A DNA stretch of 64,000 nucleotides from the NCBI GenBank assembly GCA_003255065.1, contig QAOA01006255.1, forward strand, positions 56,730-120,729, given 5' to 3'. The number at the start of each line of letters is the position of its first letter. The first letter of the stretch is position 1. Below, piece after piece: positions 44,948-56,717 of the stretch. This stretch comes from Cercis canadensis (lineage: Eukaryota > Streptophyta > Magnoliopsida > Fabales > Fabaceae). The notes beneath the pieces were generated by a model, which was not told where the DNA came from, did not search any database, and saw only the letters and a program-made list of their open reading frames with translations. Position numbers and translations under genes: made by a program.

Positions 44948-45689
44948 GAAAAAAGAAAAAAGATGAGCTACATAGGCCTTATGTGAGAGTGACTAATAAT
45001 CTCAATTCTCCTTGGCTTCTTTACTAACCAATTTTCCCATCAACTTTCGCTCCAGTAAAGTGTCCACAAGATAGGGAATGACATGGCAAATAGTAATACT
45101 CTCCATCTAAAAAATTAACATGTCATTGGACATGCAATTGAGATCGATGCACAATTAAATATGCAACCAGTTACAACATTTGAGGAAGGCAAAAGAAACG
45201 GCAAAGAAAAACAAACAGAAAGGAAACATGTATACTCCAATTGAATTTTATAATTTAACTACAAAATCAGTGAGTATAACAGAGTACATCATGTACATCA
45301 AGAAATTTAAGACTTAATTTAGTTGATGTAAACATAACCATGTTCTAGCATAACCAAACATTGAACTGCAGAGCCGTATAACACAACACTTCCTCAAAGG
45401 AAGAAAAGATAATAATATAAATTCATATGACTTCTTTGGTATTGAAACGGTTTCTGAAAACACTGCCTAATGATGATATTTTGTTAATAGAAAAATTCAT
45501 TCTAACACTTGAACTTTGACCTAACAGTCATGCAAAATACCTTGGGCTGTTCACTGTCTGTCACTCTCAACCCCTCAATCCTAACTAATTAACAAGCTTA
45601 CTTAAGATTTTTGAGCACCCCTATTAGACTACTACTTTGAGTCTAAGATCATGTATTTATACATTGTTAGTCCCACAAGTCTCTGATCT

Positions 45690-46860
45690 TGTTTTTATAA
45701 TAATAATAATGTCTTGCTATTTCTAATCTGTGTTATGTTTATAAGTTGATATTTAGAACAGATTTAAAATAAAGTCTTGAAAAACTTGTTCTTAAGAACC
45801 AGTTCTTGTCTCTGTGATAAGTGTTGAACCTTGCTGATGTGGACAAAGCTTGTCGAGGACTCTCCAGCCAAATTTAGCCTTTTACAATCCAACTAAAAGT
45901 TGTGACATTTGAGCATGGAAAGTTCTCTACTGAAGTGACCATTGCAAAGTCCTTTTTTCAAGGAAAAGTCCATCTACCTTCTTACACAAAGTAAGACTTT
46001 TGTGGACCAAAAGGACAAAAGCTTCCTTGATTGATTGACAAGATGTCANNNNNNNNNNNNNNNNNNNNNNNNNNNNNNNNNNNNNNNNNNNNNNNNNNNN
46101 NNNNNNNNNNNNNNNNNNNNNNNNNNNNNNNNNNNNNNNNNNNNNNNNNNNNNNNNNNNNNNNNNNAAATAAAGCAAGGAGTCTTCTAAGGCTTCGGTAA
46201 TGCATGAAGTGAAGAACGAAGAAAATATTCTAGAGAGAGAAGAAGTCATTGTTGAGAACTTTGCTCTTCTTCTTCTCGGTCATCTTCTCATGCTTCAAAT
46301 TTCTCATTGTTTCATATCTACTCTATGAGAGAGTTTCTTCTTTGGGACTAAAACAAAACCCTTGGGTTTTGTAGTTGGATTTCTATGGAAGAAATTCATG
46401 AGTGTGATCTCTAGTTAGTTAGAGAGTGTGAGTTTATGGTTAGCTTGAAAAACAAAAACCATGGATGTAAAGCTTAGAGAAGCTTGGACAACTAAACTTG
46501 ATTATGAGTTCATGGTTAACTTGAAAAATAAAAACCATGGTTGTAAAGCTTGGAGAAGCTTGGATAAATAAACTTAAAGAATAGTAAAATCCCATGTCAT
46601 GAGAGAAGTGGATGTAGGCATGTTAAGCCGAACCACTATAAAATCTCTTGTTGATTTTCATCCTCTTCATCTCTGTTTCTCTGGATAAGTTTCTATTTTG
46701 TTCTTTATGATTTGCTAAGTTATTTCGTTTTATTCAAATCTGCTATTTGTGAAAGAATTAGTTTGTAAGAACCAGTTCTTAAAAAAATATATGATTTGAA
46801 TCCATTTTTAAAAAGCAATTTTTAACAATTCCTATTCACCTCTCTCTAGGAATAGATTCT
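45690..46860 (+). mobile_element. Copia-type LTR, interrupted by a gap
   Basis: Runs from about TTGATATTTAGAAC to the tail CTATTCACCTCTCTCTAGG at about 46831, with the conserved phrase GATGTAGGC.TGTTAAGCCGAACCA at about 46611. An internal repeat (GGTTA(G/A)CTTGAAAAA(C/T)AAAAACC then GGAGAAGCTTGG) occurs twice (46437-46490 and 46513-46567). A gap of 118 N at 46049-46166 hides part. A sister LTR follows at about 46916-47960. No polyprotein is found between or around them. Confidence 0.6.
46049..46166. other. Assembly gap (118 N)
   Basis: Run of N inside the copia-type LTR. Confidence 1.
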
Positions 46861-46915
46861 GCAACTCTCATACATATTACACATAAGTTGATAGTTTCAT
46901 AGTTTTCAATTTCAG

Positions 46916-47960
46916 TTTTGATGATAACGAATAACTTTAGTATATCACCATCACTAAATATTAAATAATATGTTAATGATAATCTTGGTCAAGTTTCTAC
47001 CTTAGCAAGAACAAGTTTCTCACAGAAGAGCACCTGTGCTAATTTGGCAGTGAAAGTCTCAAGATATTTTGAGATTCTTGATCAATTCAGAATAAATATC
47101 AATCAATTAGAAGAGTAGACTATTGGAAGTAATCATAATCATAAAAGAGCTGTTGTAGCATATAAAAGCAAGTTTTTTTTTTTAAAAAAATGAGCTATAT
47201 TGGAAAAGAAATCAAGTAGGAATAATAGGATTACTATAATAGCACTAATTGAGAGCCACAACTCAAGGGCAAATTCTACAATTCAAACCGTCATCTTCTT
47301 CCTCTAGACTCCTATAAATTGAAGACCCAAGTATTGGTTGAAGACATAGAAGAGAACATAAGTAAAAAGTTAGAAAAACTATGTGTCATTACAAAACAAG
47401 TTTATTAATTCTCTTCTCATCTCTACAATATTCTTTGTGTACACCTCCTTGAGAGAGCTATTTTTCTTTTGGGACTAAATCTATTATGGGTTTTTGTATA
47501 CAGATTTCCACTAGGAACATTTGGGGAGAGTGACCTCTACTCTTAGTTAGAGATAGAGTGAGTTTTCTGGTAAGCTCTTATGGAACCAGAGAGAAGGAAT
47601 TTCTGGTTAGCTCTTAGAGAAACCACTGCTGTAAAGAGCTTGGAGAAGCTTGATCAAATAACCTCAATTGCTAGTGGAACCCCAGTATTGGGAGAGTAGA
47701 CGTAGACTTTGTTGGCCAAACCACTATAGCTACAGGACTCAATCTCTCTTCTCTGCTCTCCTTTAATTTCTGCTATTTGGATGTCTTTAGCCTGCTTTGT
47801 CTAATATATTATAGCTTGTTGTGCAACTAGTTTTCTCACTTGTTCTATATACCTTTGTGTTACTTGTTGAAAATAAGTTTTAAAGAGAAACTGGTTATTC
47901 TAGAAACCCTTTTAATCTATCATTCTGTGCTAAATTATTTTAATCTTCTATTCACCCTCT
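46916..47960 (+). mobile_element. Second copia-type LTR of the same family
   Basis: Starts near TTTTGATGATAACGAATAAC and ends with CTATTCACCCTCTCTCTAG at about 47949. It contains GTAGACGTAGACTTTGTTGGCC.AACCACTATA at about 47696 and the GGTTAGCTCTTAGAGAAACC motif, parallel to the neighbouring LTR but well diverged from it. The lack of coding sequence around it suggests a solo LTR. Confidence 0.55.
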
Positions 47961-48395
47961 CTCTAGAAGCATATCTACACTCTCATAAATTAATTACAAC
48001 AATCCACTTTGTGTTTTCTAACACCTTGAGAGAATTCTTGAAAGATGTCTGGATTTTTTTTTTCTTTCTAAAGGTTTGATTGTTCATTGATGATAACCAA
48101 AAGATATACAAGATCAACAAACAAGACTCAATGATGTCTTGTCTGTTCATATTGCTAGATATAACATAAANTCTATTCACCCTCTCTCTAGAAGCATATC
48201 TACACTATCATAAATTAATTACAACAATCCACTTTGTGTTTTCTAACACCTTGAGAGAATTCTTGAAAGATGTCTGGATTTTTCTTTTCTTTCTAAAGGT
48301 TTGATTGTTCATTGATGATAACCAAAAGATATACAAGATCAACAAACAAGACTCAATGATGTCTTGTCTGTTCATATTGCTAGATATAACATAAA
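47947..48395. repeat. 224-bp direct duplication joined by a single N (probable assembly artefact)
   Basis: 47947-48170 and 48172-48395 are almost identical 224-base copies split by one N at 48171. Only a few single-base differences are visible. The duplicated piece begins at the copia LTR tail. Confidence 0.85.
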
Positions 48396-49690
48396 TTTTA
48401 TACCTTACGTTTTTGAATTTGTGAAGCTCCTTCATTGTTTTTCCTCTTGAAATCCTTTCAGAAAAAAGAAAAAATCATATTACAATTACTGAAGAGATAC
48501 AAGTTTTCAAAAGTTTATATATTTTGGTATTTGTATGTATTTCTGAACTCAGTCCATCAGAACTTTAATCCTAGACCCCATATATATTTGTTTGTGGATG
48601 ATATATACCTCCATACCCAGTCGAGTAAATTAAATTAAGAGACATACAATTACAAGCACATGAAAGTTAAACAAGAGCTGCTCTTTCTCATTCATTATAC
48701 TCTTTTTCAAATCATCTCTTTAGTTTTCAAACTTCTAAAGTGATAGCTTACTGCAAGAACATGTCAAACTCTAAAGCACATTAGTATCTTTAGCATTTGC
48801 ATTTCAAAACAATATGACTCAAATGTTCCCTTTGTAGCTCACGCTTCTTCCCACTTTGTGTTTTGATATCACTTACATTATCAAAGTGGTATCAGAACTG
48901 TGTACTGGTACATCTGAAACACAAAAATGAAAGTAGAGAAACCCAAATTTGATTTCAAGAACTTGTTGCATCTAAAATAAAGGAGGGATAAAAATCAATA
49001 GCTTTATCAATAACGAAGTTCCAAATGAAAATAAAGTGCCTATGGTCCATTTTCTTGTTACATAGACACGGTGCTTTTATTTTTTTTAAAAAAAAAAAAA
49101 CTGAGTAAGATACTAGAAATATAGTATATAGTACAAAAATCAACTGTCAATGAAATTCAAGTGCCTATGGTTAGTAATTGCAATAGGGACTGAATATACA
49201 ATAAGATGATAACTGTAATTTATTACCAAAATAATATAAATCTGCATTATTGATCATCGTATTCTTCGCAGCTAATACTATTTATAAGGTGATAAAATAT
49301 GACAAACACCAATCCGGACCTATATAGGTAATTCTCCTGATGGACAAAAGAAAAATAGCTTGAGAGGTTGCTTCCTAGATAACAACTCAACATCATAAGC
49401 GCAAAACATGATGAGGCACTAAAACTTTTGAGACAAAAATAGGATTCATGAGAACAACAATCTAGCAATACAAATGATTATTAAGATAGAAGATGGAATA
49501 GGTTACCTAAAAGAATTTAGAAAAGCGCAAGGGAGTTGGCAAGGGAGGTAGCTTTCTTGTTGTTTGGTGGTCTTGGTTGGAAAGACCAATGAGGACATAA
49601 GAAGCAGTGAACAGTGAGGGTAATTTTGCTAATCTAAAAGTTTCTATCTTCCATACTTATATGAGTAAAATAGTTTTCTCAAATATCATA
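48396..49690. other. Intergenic, no gene recognised
   Basis: AT-rich DNA. The frames at 48435-48638, 48955-49143 and 49247-49468 lack recognisable motifs. Confidence 0.4.
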
Positions 49691-49691
49691 T

Positions 49692-49845
49692 TAGTCATTG
49701 ATTTATTTTTAGCGTTACTCTAATTCTCGAATAATCACATTGTCCGCTAAATCAGTCATTTGTAATACTAAAAATAATCACTGAAATGACTAATTTGATG
49801 AATGATTATTAAAGGACTAAAGTGACATAAAAAATAAATCAATTG
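49692..49845. mobile_element. MITE-like palindrome related to the Mutator inverted repeats
   Basis: The left arm (GTCATTGATTTATTTTTAG...AATAATCA...AAATCAGTCATTT) and right arm (AAATGACTAATTTGATG...AATGATTATT...AAATCAATTGAC) are imperfect reverse complements of about 65 bases. The phrases CGCTAAATCAGTCATT and GGACTAAAGTGAC match the inverted repeats at 7228-7490 and sequence in the MOT1 flank (21350-21450), so one Mutator-derived family is spread across the window. Confidence 0.55.
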
Positions 49846-50220
49846 ACGCAGCGAGAAAGCAATCAAAGAAACCTTAAACACAAACTATATAATCTCCAAA
49901 GAAAACTGAATAATATTGTTGAATACGGCTACCAAAGAACACAAAGCTTAAATATGAAAAGAAACCCTAAACATCAAAACGAAATCAACAAATTACAAAA
50001 TAGCTCGAAACAGACGTTTTCAAAGTATTTTGGGCCCGAAAATGGTCTCAACCAGGTAATCCAGGTTGCCACATCAACGGCCTCTGAACGAGCTTCAAAA
50101 CACTGGGTCATGAGCCCTGTAACTCTAATCAAGCTAAAAGTTATGTCATTTTCTTATGGGCTTTATTATGTTCTAGCCGATCTAGAAAATCTCCTGCGAC
50201 ATAGTCCACGTCATCAATGA
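49843..50220 (+). CDS. ORF of unknown function next to a MITE
   Basis: 125-residue open frame, basic and Asn/Gln-rich at the start (RNLKHKLYNLQRKLNNIVEY). It has no family I recognise and no clear promoter. It begins with a non-ATG codon; the first ATG is at 49954. Its first bases (49844-49869) match 33261-33286 in inverted orientation. It is probably repeat-derived. Confidence 0.2.
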   Translation: MTQRESNQRNLKHKLYNLQRKLNNIVEYGYQRTQSLNMKRNPKHQNEINKLQNSSKQTFSKYFGPENGLNQVIQVATSTASERASKHWVMSPVTLIKLKVMSFSYGLYYVLADLENLLRHSPRHQ

Positions 50221-50505
50221 ATAAAGTGACATTTAAAAACAATTCAAGAATGAAAAATGTATGTAACTCTACTTTTATAGTTCTCTTTGTTTGAGTTATT
50301 ATTTGGTATATTAGCAGTGGAATGAAAAACATGTGCATGACGGGTTAAAATTTTATAAATTTGTTTTCAACAAACCAAAATTAGGCAACGATGTTGTTAA
50401 ACTAGTTAAATATTTCAATCTAATCTATTTTTACATTTCACAATGCATTTTTTTATGTAAAGTCATAGGGCACATGAAATGAATGGTCAAGATTGATAAC
50501 AAAGA

Positions 50506-50963
50506 ATGCTTCTTTGGCATGAGAGGAATTTGCTTATTCATGGTAAGAATTGTCAAAGCCCGTCAAAAATAGTCACAGTGGCTGAATCTTTTTGGGCTAG
50601 CTATAGAGATGTGAACAAGAAGCCTATTCCTATTTCTTTTGTTCACAAGCCTCGTTCTTCTTATCTAGAGGTGTGGCACCCTCCTCCTCGTGTTTTGTTC
50701 AAGATTAATACTGATGACGCAATTTTTACAGAACTAGGGAATGGCGGTATGAGTAAGGTTGTTCATGGGTAAGCTAGGGAGTGTTCTCGGGCCGAGTCAA
50801 AATCTTGTTTTTCTTTGTTCTTCCAACCATTATTGAAGCTTGGGCTCTACGGAAAACTTTGATCCTTGCTCGTGAGTTGCAGTTTTTGGATGTGGTGGTT
50901 GAAGGTCATTGTCAGACTGTGTGTATTCTATCTCTCTGGGTATTGTGGATTGCTCAGAGTTAG
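50506..50963 (+). pseudogene. RNase H-like (RVT_3) fragment, broken
   Basis: Frame 50506-50772 carries the plant RNase H-like leader WHERNLLIHG and the strand motif VLFKINTDDAIF.ELGNGG. After a stop at 50770-50772 and a frame change, 50781-50963 continues with PTIIEAWALRKTLILARELQ and VVVEGHCQTV. This is the RNase H domain of plant LINE-type elements and related domesticated ORFs. The stop and shift show decay, and no upstream RT is present. Confidence 0.7.
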
Positions 50964-51436
50964 GAATTATAGTGTCAATATTTGGACCAATTGTATTTTT
51001 TCACATTAATCTAATAGTCTAATTTTTTTCAAAGGTTGTCACCAAATCCCACTTTGTCCCTTCCGCGTGTAGTTAGTTACATGTCATTTGCAATACTATG
51101 ATGATGAGAACTTGCACTGAACTTACTTAATTCTTTTTATATAAAATATGTTTTACACCTGTTGTACTTAAGCGTGTAAGCACCATTTCTCCTTTATGAG
51201 TTCTTCACCCCCTCATAGGGGTCCCCTTCTCCAGGACACAATTTAAGAAGTCGAGATCACCGGTGTAGAACAAGTATAGTTCCTGAGTCTAGCTTTCTAC
51301 ACTTACTTTTTCTTTTATATATATTTTTTAAATGTATTCTCTGTTTTGTTCAACCGTCAGGGTATTCTGGGATAAGCTTTCTCTATTTCATTTCTGCCAA
51401 CCATTTAATTATGGCAATGAAATATACCATTTAAAC
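50964..51436. other. Intergenic
   Basis: No gene seen. The phrase ACACCTGTTGTACTTAAGCGTGTAAGCACCATTT (51157-51190) has relatives inside both copies of the neighbouring duplicated block (about 52239 and 55399), so older copies of that unit extend here. Confidence 0.4.
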
Positions 51437-53117
51437 CAACTATCTCAAATGTCTAAGGTCTTAGAAGAATGCCTAAGAATGATTCTATACCTAATAATTA
51501 GTAGAGTGCCATACTAAGTCAAAAGAAATTCAAGATAACATGACTTCTTTGAATTTTAGAACACTTTTGGAAAAAGTTGTTGAAAAATGACCATGAACGA
51601 AGCTTCATGCAAATTGCTTCTTTTGCAACAGCAAACATTTCTGCTCTCGAAGTCTGGCATTGCCCCTGAAGCGCATCGAATTTTCCGTTCCTTAGTCAGC
51701 TATAGGTATACATTAGTACTTCCAACACTACACCACGCACTTTCGGTTTTGCTTTTTCAATTTCCTTTCCTGTGTTCTTCTTTGGCACGGCACCACCGTG
51801 TAATCAACACCATAGTTCTGTCTTTCATCATTTCAAGGACTCAGACTTACTAACGTATACTACATGTTTTCTATCCATGTCTAAATAAATAGAAAAGGTC
51901 TGTAAAATAACTTGAAGTGGGGGTTTTTTTTTTTTGTTTTGGGTATATGAGAGTTTAGGGTGAGGGGAGCCTACTTTATTTTAAGGCTAGTGCATTGCCA
52001 TAGGTTCTAGGAAAGGCTTACAATTATACTTAAAGATTGCCTACTTAAGGGAGATTGTTAGCATTAGGATTCAAACTTAGACTTTATAAGCGAAGTGCTT
52101 TGATTGTTACCAGTTGAACCAACCCCATTGGTGAAGTGAGAGGTTTGATGAGTTTACAAGAGATTTTAGATTCAAATTTTTGTGTCATTGTGTACCCAAA
52201 GAAATGAAATTCCATTAATATTTTTTTACAGTCAATATCTTTTACACCTTTTGTGTGTAAGTATGTAAGCACCAATTTTTCCTTGTGAGCGTTTAGTCCA
52301 TCCTGGGTGCCCTTTTCCACGAAACAGTTCAAGTAAGTCTAAGTATCCCGTGTGGAACAAGGATATATAGTTCTCAACTCTTGCTTGCTACACTTCTCCT
52401 TTGATTTGTTTTAGTCAATTCTCTCTTTTTTCATTTCTGTTTATCAACACATGTTCAAAGTTCAAACATACTACTATGCTTTTTCTTTTTCATTCTCCCT
52501 AGCTACCAACTCACTACTCGCCAAAACTTAAGCTACACGTAAAAAGTAATTAAGACTAATTAAGACTCTGAATAAAAAAATTAATCTGATAAGAAGATTA
52601 GTTAAGTTTTTCATTTCTCAGTCCTTTTCTTTTTAATTCCTCCTCCTTTTTGTTTTTGTTATAATCACTATATGCGAGAAATTAATGAGGAAACTTGTTC
52701 AAACGGTGAAGAGAAAATTTTCAATAATTGTTCTTTTTTTTTTTTTTTAAATAGCTTATTCAAACAGAAATTTTCCTGAAAAGATTATTTTATTAATTAA
52801 CCTATAATTTTTTGAATGATCTTTGGTTTTTTTTTTAAAAAAAAAAACATTTCCCTCTATCCATGCCTAATATATACTGCAAATGAGCACATATATGTGA
52901 AGCACTTGTAGTTCATAATAATAATAATAATTTCCTTTTGGGTTTAGACATTATATTTTGCACAATCTACAAATTCCTCAATCCAGGTTTGGGCAAATAG
53001 AAATGTAAACATCCCAAATAACGATTTTTTGACGAATTGTTAATATAGAATTAAAAAACATGACATCAACGATTAACCACGGAGCCTCATGTTGTATACC
53101 CAGGTCCGACAACTTTT
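51437..53117. repeat. Duplicated block, copy A (no insertion)
   Basis: Collinear with 54592-59188, apart from the retroelement inserted in that copy. Both run from AACCAACTATCT.AAATGTC to GTATACCCAGGTCC. Both contain the small ORF (51587 / 54744), a SINE-like tRNA motif on the minus strand (52065-52130) and the tract ACAGAAATTTTCCTGAAAA. Copy A preserves the uninterrupted site ATATGCGAGAAATTAATG at 52671-52688. Confidence 0.85.
51587..51853 (+). CDS. Small ORF conserved in both copies of the duplicated block
   Basis: An 88-residue ORF (start MTMNEASCKLLLLQQQ; also SKSGIAPEAH and LARHHRVINTIV). The copy at 54744-55055 is 103 residues; the two keep the same frame on either side of a length change in a Phe-rich stretch. 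I recognise no family. Recent duplication alone could explain the shared frame. Confidence 0.3.
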   Translation: MTMNEASCKLLLLQQQTFLLSKSGIAPEAHRIFRSLVSYRYTLVLPTLHHALSVLLFQFPFLCSSLARHHRVINTIVLSFIISRTQTY

Positions 53118-53329
53118 TTTTGTTACATGGCGGCATAAAGATTCAAAGTTTTGACTTTTTACCAATTACCTAAACCACTTACCACTAGACCACATATAAT
53201 AACTTGATCCAAAATAATTTTAATTCAAAGATTTTCATTTATAAGTTTATAACAGGCAGGTATATAAGCCATATATGTTTGATTTAGTAGTTTCTAGCCA
53301 AAAATACAAGAAAAAGAAAAAAAGAGAAG

Positions 53330-53611
53330 AGAAAATGTGTAACAGTGAGGAGTCTAGGTAATTTGTAATGAGAAAAATAAAGAAATGGAAAAAAATATAA
53401 TTGTATTGATGTGTGTGACGGTATTTATAAGATTACAAAAGAGTCTAGCTAAAATAAAAGATAACTAAAGAATAAATCTAGATAAATAATGAATTAAATC
53501 TAGTGTAATAATCTTAGTTCTATTATACTAGTATGTCTAGTATAACAGTCCTAATGAATTTGGAAACCCTAATTGATAATCGAAAATCCTAGATAGGGTT
53601 TTCTCTATCAT
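53330..53611 (-). mobile_element. Copia-type LTR (minus strand)
   Basis: On the minus strand the LTR begins TGATAGAGAAAACCCTATC directly after a purine tract (CTTGCGGGGGCA, plus 53612-53623). It continues through ATTAGGGTTTCC to about 53330. The purine tract makes it a 3' LTR. To its right lies AATATCAATCTTGGTTCGAAGAT, typical of the end of copia internals, but no polyprotein domain survives. Confidence 0.5.
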
Positions 53612-53844
53612 GCCCCCGCAAGATGGCAGATCCATCAAGAATATCAATCTTGGTTCGAAGATGACAGAAGGTAGATTTGGGCAGCAGCTTGGTAGATGCT
53701 GAATTAGTGGTGAACGGAAAGCCAAAAGAAACAAAAAATGGTGAAGTTGAGCTCAAACCTGTACTTTTAGAAAACGGGCTTCAGAAAGAAGGAGTGGTTG
53801 CAGCAGAAAAAGATGCTGACAATCCAAAGAAAGCTTTTAGGTTG

Positions 53845-54090
53845 AATTGGTTATTGACATGGTATCAGAGTCTCTTTGACCAAGCAGTCAGGAGATCTAA
53901 TCTTTCTGCCATCACTTTCTCAATTAAATTGAAATTTTAGCACATTGTATAAGTGGTCATGTGCTTTGTCAACGTTTCAAGTCCAAAAGACTTTTGCGTG
54001 TTAGGGCATGTCAGATATAAAACTATTCTTGAGCCTTTACTTAATAGCTTAAGTTTTTAGGTTAAATCGGTTCTTGACAATTTGTAAATT
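53845..54090 (+). repeat. Dispersed repeat (copy 2; copy 1 at 38795-39035)
   Basis: Contains GACATGGTATCAGAGTC (tRNA-Met-like), ATAAGTGGTCATGTGCTTTG, and ACTTAATAGCTTAAGTTTTTAGGTTAAATCGGTTCTTGACAAT in pieces shared with the first copy. The frame at 53677-53940 runs into it and is probably chance. Confidence 0.45.
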
Positions 54091-54743
54091 CAAATTTCTA
54101 TGTCGTTATGTTACAAAAAAAAAAAAAAATAATTAGGCAAGTATATATATACACTCTATTTCCCCAATGTATATCATAACCATTAATTCCCGAAGCTTCC
54201 TAAACAGCTGGGGAGATAATTTGAATCAAATATAACCATTGACAATTTTCCATACAAAATGCATAATTTGAAAACTAACTATATGAATTAGACATTATAG
54301 ACGTATCAGACTTTCATCCACGTATTACGGCATGTGATATGTCCTATTCAATTAGGAATACATTTCCTGATCATATTCCATGATTGCATAATACAATGCT
54401 TTTAATCATTCATGAATCTTGAAGTCTAATGACAAACAATTAATTAATTGGTGCAGGGAGAAGAAACCATAGTCTGCAAATGACATAAATGGTTTCTGTT
54501 TGGCCCCACCCCCAGCTTTCCATCTCTTTAATTAATAAATTTTGTGAAGACTCCATCTTTGATAACGCTTATAAAATTTGTAATTAAAGAAACCAACTAT
54601 CTAAAATGTCTAAGGTCTTAGAAGAATGCCTAAGAATGATTCTAGAACTAATAATTGGCAAAGTGACATACTAAGTCAAAAGAAATTCAAGATAACATGA
54701 CTTTTTTGAATTTTAGAACACGTTTGGAAAAAATTGTTGAAAA

Positions 54744-55055
54744 ATGACCATGAGCGAAGCTTCATGCAAATTGCTTCTTTTGCAACAGCAAATATTTCTG
54801 CTCTCGAAGTCTGGCATTGCCCCTGAAGCGCATAATATTTTCCGTTCCTTGGTCAGCTATAGATATACATTAGTACTTCCAACACTGCACCACGCACTTT
54901 CGGTTCCATTTCCTGCTTTTTCAATTTCCTTTCCTGTGTTCTCTTTGGCACGGCACCACCGTGTAATCAACAACATAGTTCTGTCCTTCATCATTTCAAG
55001 GTCTCAGACGTACTTACGTATACTACATGTTTTCTACCCATGTCTAAATAAATAG
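54744..55055 (+). CDS. Small ORF, copy B
   Basis: 103-residue counterpart of the ORF at 51587-51853, with changes such as MTMSEAS for MTMNEAS and a longer Phe/Pro-rich middle. Function unknown, and it may not be a gene. Confidence 0.3.
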   Translation: MTMSEASCKLLLLQQQIFLLSKSGIAPEAHNIFRSLVSYRYTLVLPTLHHALSVPFPAFSISFPVFSLARHHRVINNIVLSFIISRSQTYLRILHVFYPCLNK

Positions 55056-56279
55056 AAAAGGTCTGTAAAATAACATGAAGTGAGGGTTTTTTTTTGTTTT
55101 CTGTACATAAAAGTTTAGGATAAGGGAAGCCTATTTCGTTCCAAAGTCAGTGCATTGCCATAGGGTGCAGGGAAGACTTAAAATAATACTTAAAAATTGC
55201 CCATCAAAAAGAGATAGTTAGCATTAAGATTCGAACCTAAACTTTATAAGTGAAATATTTCAATTTTTACTAGTTAAATCAACTCTGTTAGTGTAGTGAT
55301 GGGTTTGATGAGTTTACGATAGATTTTATATTTAAATTTTTGTGTCATTGTGTACCCAAAGAAATGAAATTCCATTAATTTTTTTACAGCCAATATCTTT
55401 TACACCTCTTGCATGCAAGTGTGTAAGCATCATTTTTTTCCTCATGAGCGTTTAGTCCATCATGGGTGCCCTTTTCCACGAAGAAATTCAAGAAAGTCTA
55501 AGTACACCGTGTGGAACAAGGATATATAGTTCTCAAGTCTAGCTTGCTGCACTTGTTCTCCTTTGATTTGTTTTAATCTATTCTCTCTTTTTTCATTTCT
55601 GTTTATCAACACATATTCAAAGTTCAAGCCTACAACTATTCTTTTTCTTTTTCATTCTCCCTAGCGACCAACTCACTCGCCGAAACTTAAGCTACACCTA
55701 AAAGTAATTAAGACTAATTAATATTCTGAATAAATAATTTAACAAGGGAAGAAGATTAGTTAATTTCGTCATTTCTCAGTCCTTTTCTTTTTAATTCCTC
55801 CTCCTTTTGGTTTTTGTTATAATCACTATATGCAAGTGATCCAATAAAACTCAATTTAATAAGTGTTTGAATTTTGAAAGACCAATAAAAAAATAAAGAC
55901 TAGGGTAGGCTCGTAGGAAGTGAGAAAAGCAACTCATCTACTTCTTCTCATTAGTAATAAAATACTAACAAAAGTGTTACAATCACTATTTCCATCTCTC
56001 TCTTTCTGTCTGTGCTTCTCTTTTGATTCTGTGCCTATATATATAGGCCTCTAGACGTGGGTCTATGGCAAGTAGCTCCTTATTCCAAAGAGTTAAATAA
56101 CTTCTCCACCATTTCTCTACGTGGGCATCTTTCCTTATAACAAGGATTGTTTGCTGTGCTCTCCACTATCACCTTATGAAGTGGGCTTCTTTTTCTCCGG
56201 CATAAATTAGCAACGTGTAGGAGATCGTCCTGGATCATGGCTCCCCTTGTTTTAAGGTGAACTCAGCACTTGCTGAGTT

Positions 56280-56690
56280 TCAAAATTGAAGATGGGGAAA
56301 TCGACGTTGTCCGGTTTCCTTTGAGCACCATTTGGTTTTGCTTGGATATTGACCTTTTCGCCCAATCCAAAAAGATTCTATATTACTACGCCTTGTAGAA
56401 GTCAGCTTCTTTTCCATGATAGTATCTTCTGTCAGAGGGGTTTCTCTTTCTACCACCAAGTCATCTACGGTAGGCAGTGTTTCTTGAGGCTCATCATCAA
56501 GCATGGAAGGTTCAAATAACTTCAACTTTTCAATGTTGACAACATAATACATGTCCATATACACTGGTAATTCCAATTGACAAGCATTACTCCCGATTCG
56601 CCGGAGGACTTTAAATGGCCCATAACGAATCGGTTTTAACTTCTTGCCTTCTCCTCGCAATCGTTCTTTGCCCAGATGTAACCAAACCAA
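56280..56690 (-). pseudogene. Integrase C-terminus with degenerate chromodomain
   Basis: 136-residue frame with the GPY/F-like motif (KPIRYGPFKVLRRIG) followed by a degraded chromodomain (IMEKKLTSTRRS..ESFWIGRKGQYPSKTKW, where the family has an aromatic-rich VKWKG core). The chromodomain remnant places the element among chromoviruses. Confidence 0.7.
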
Positions 56691-56717
56691 ATCCCCTTCC
56701 TGGAAATTCCTTTGTAC

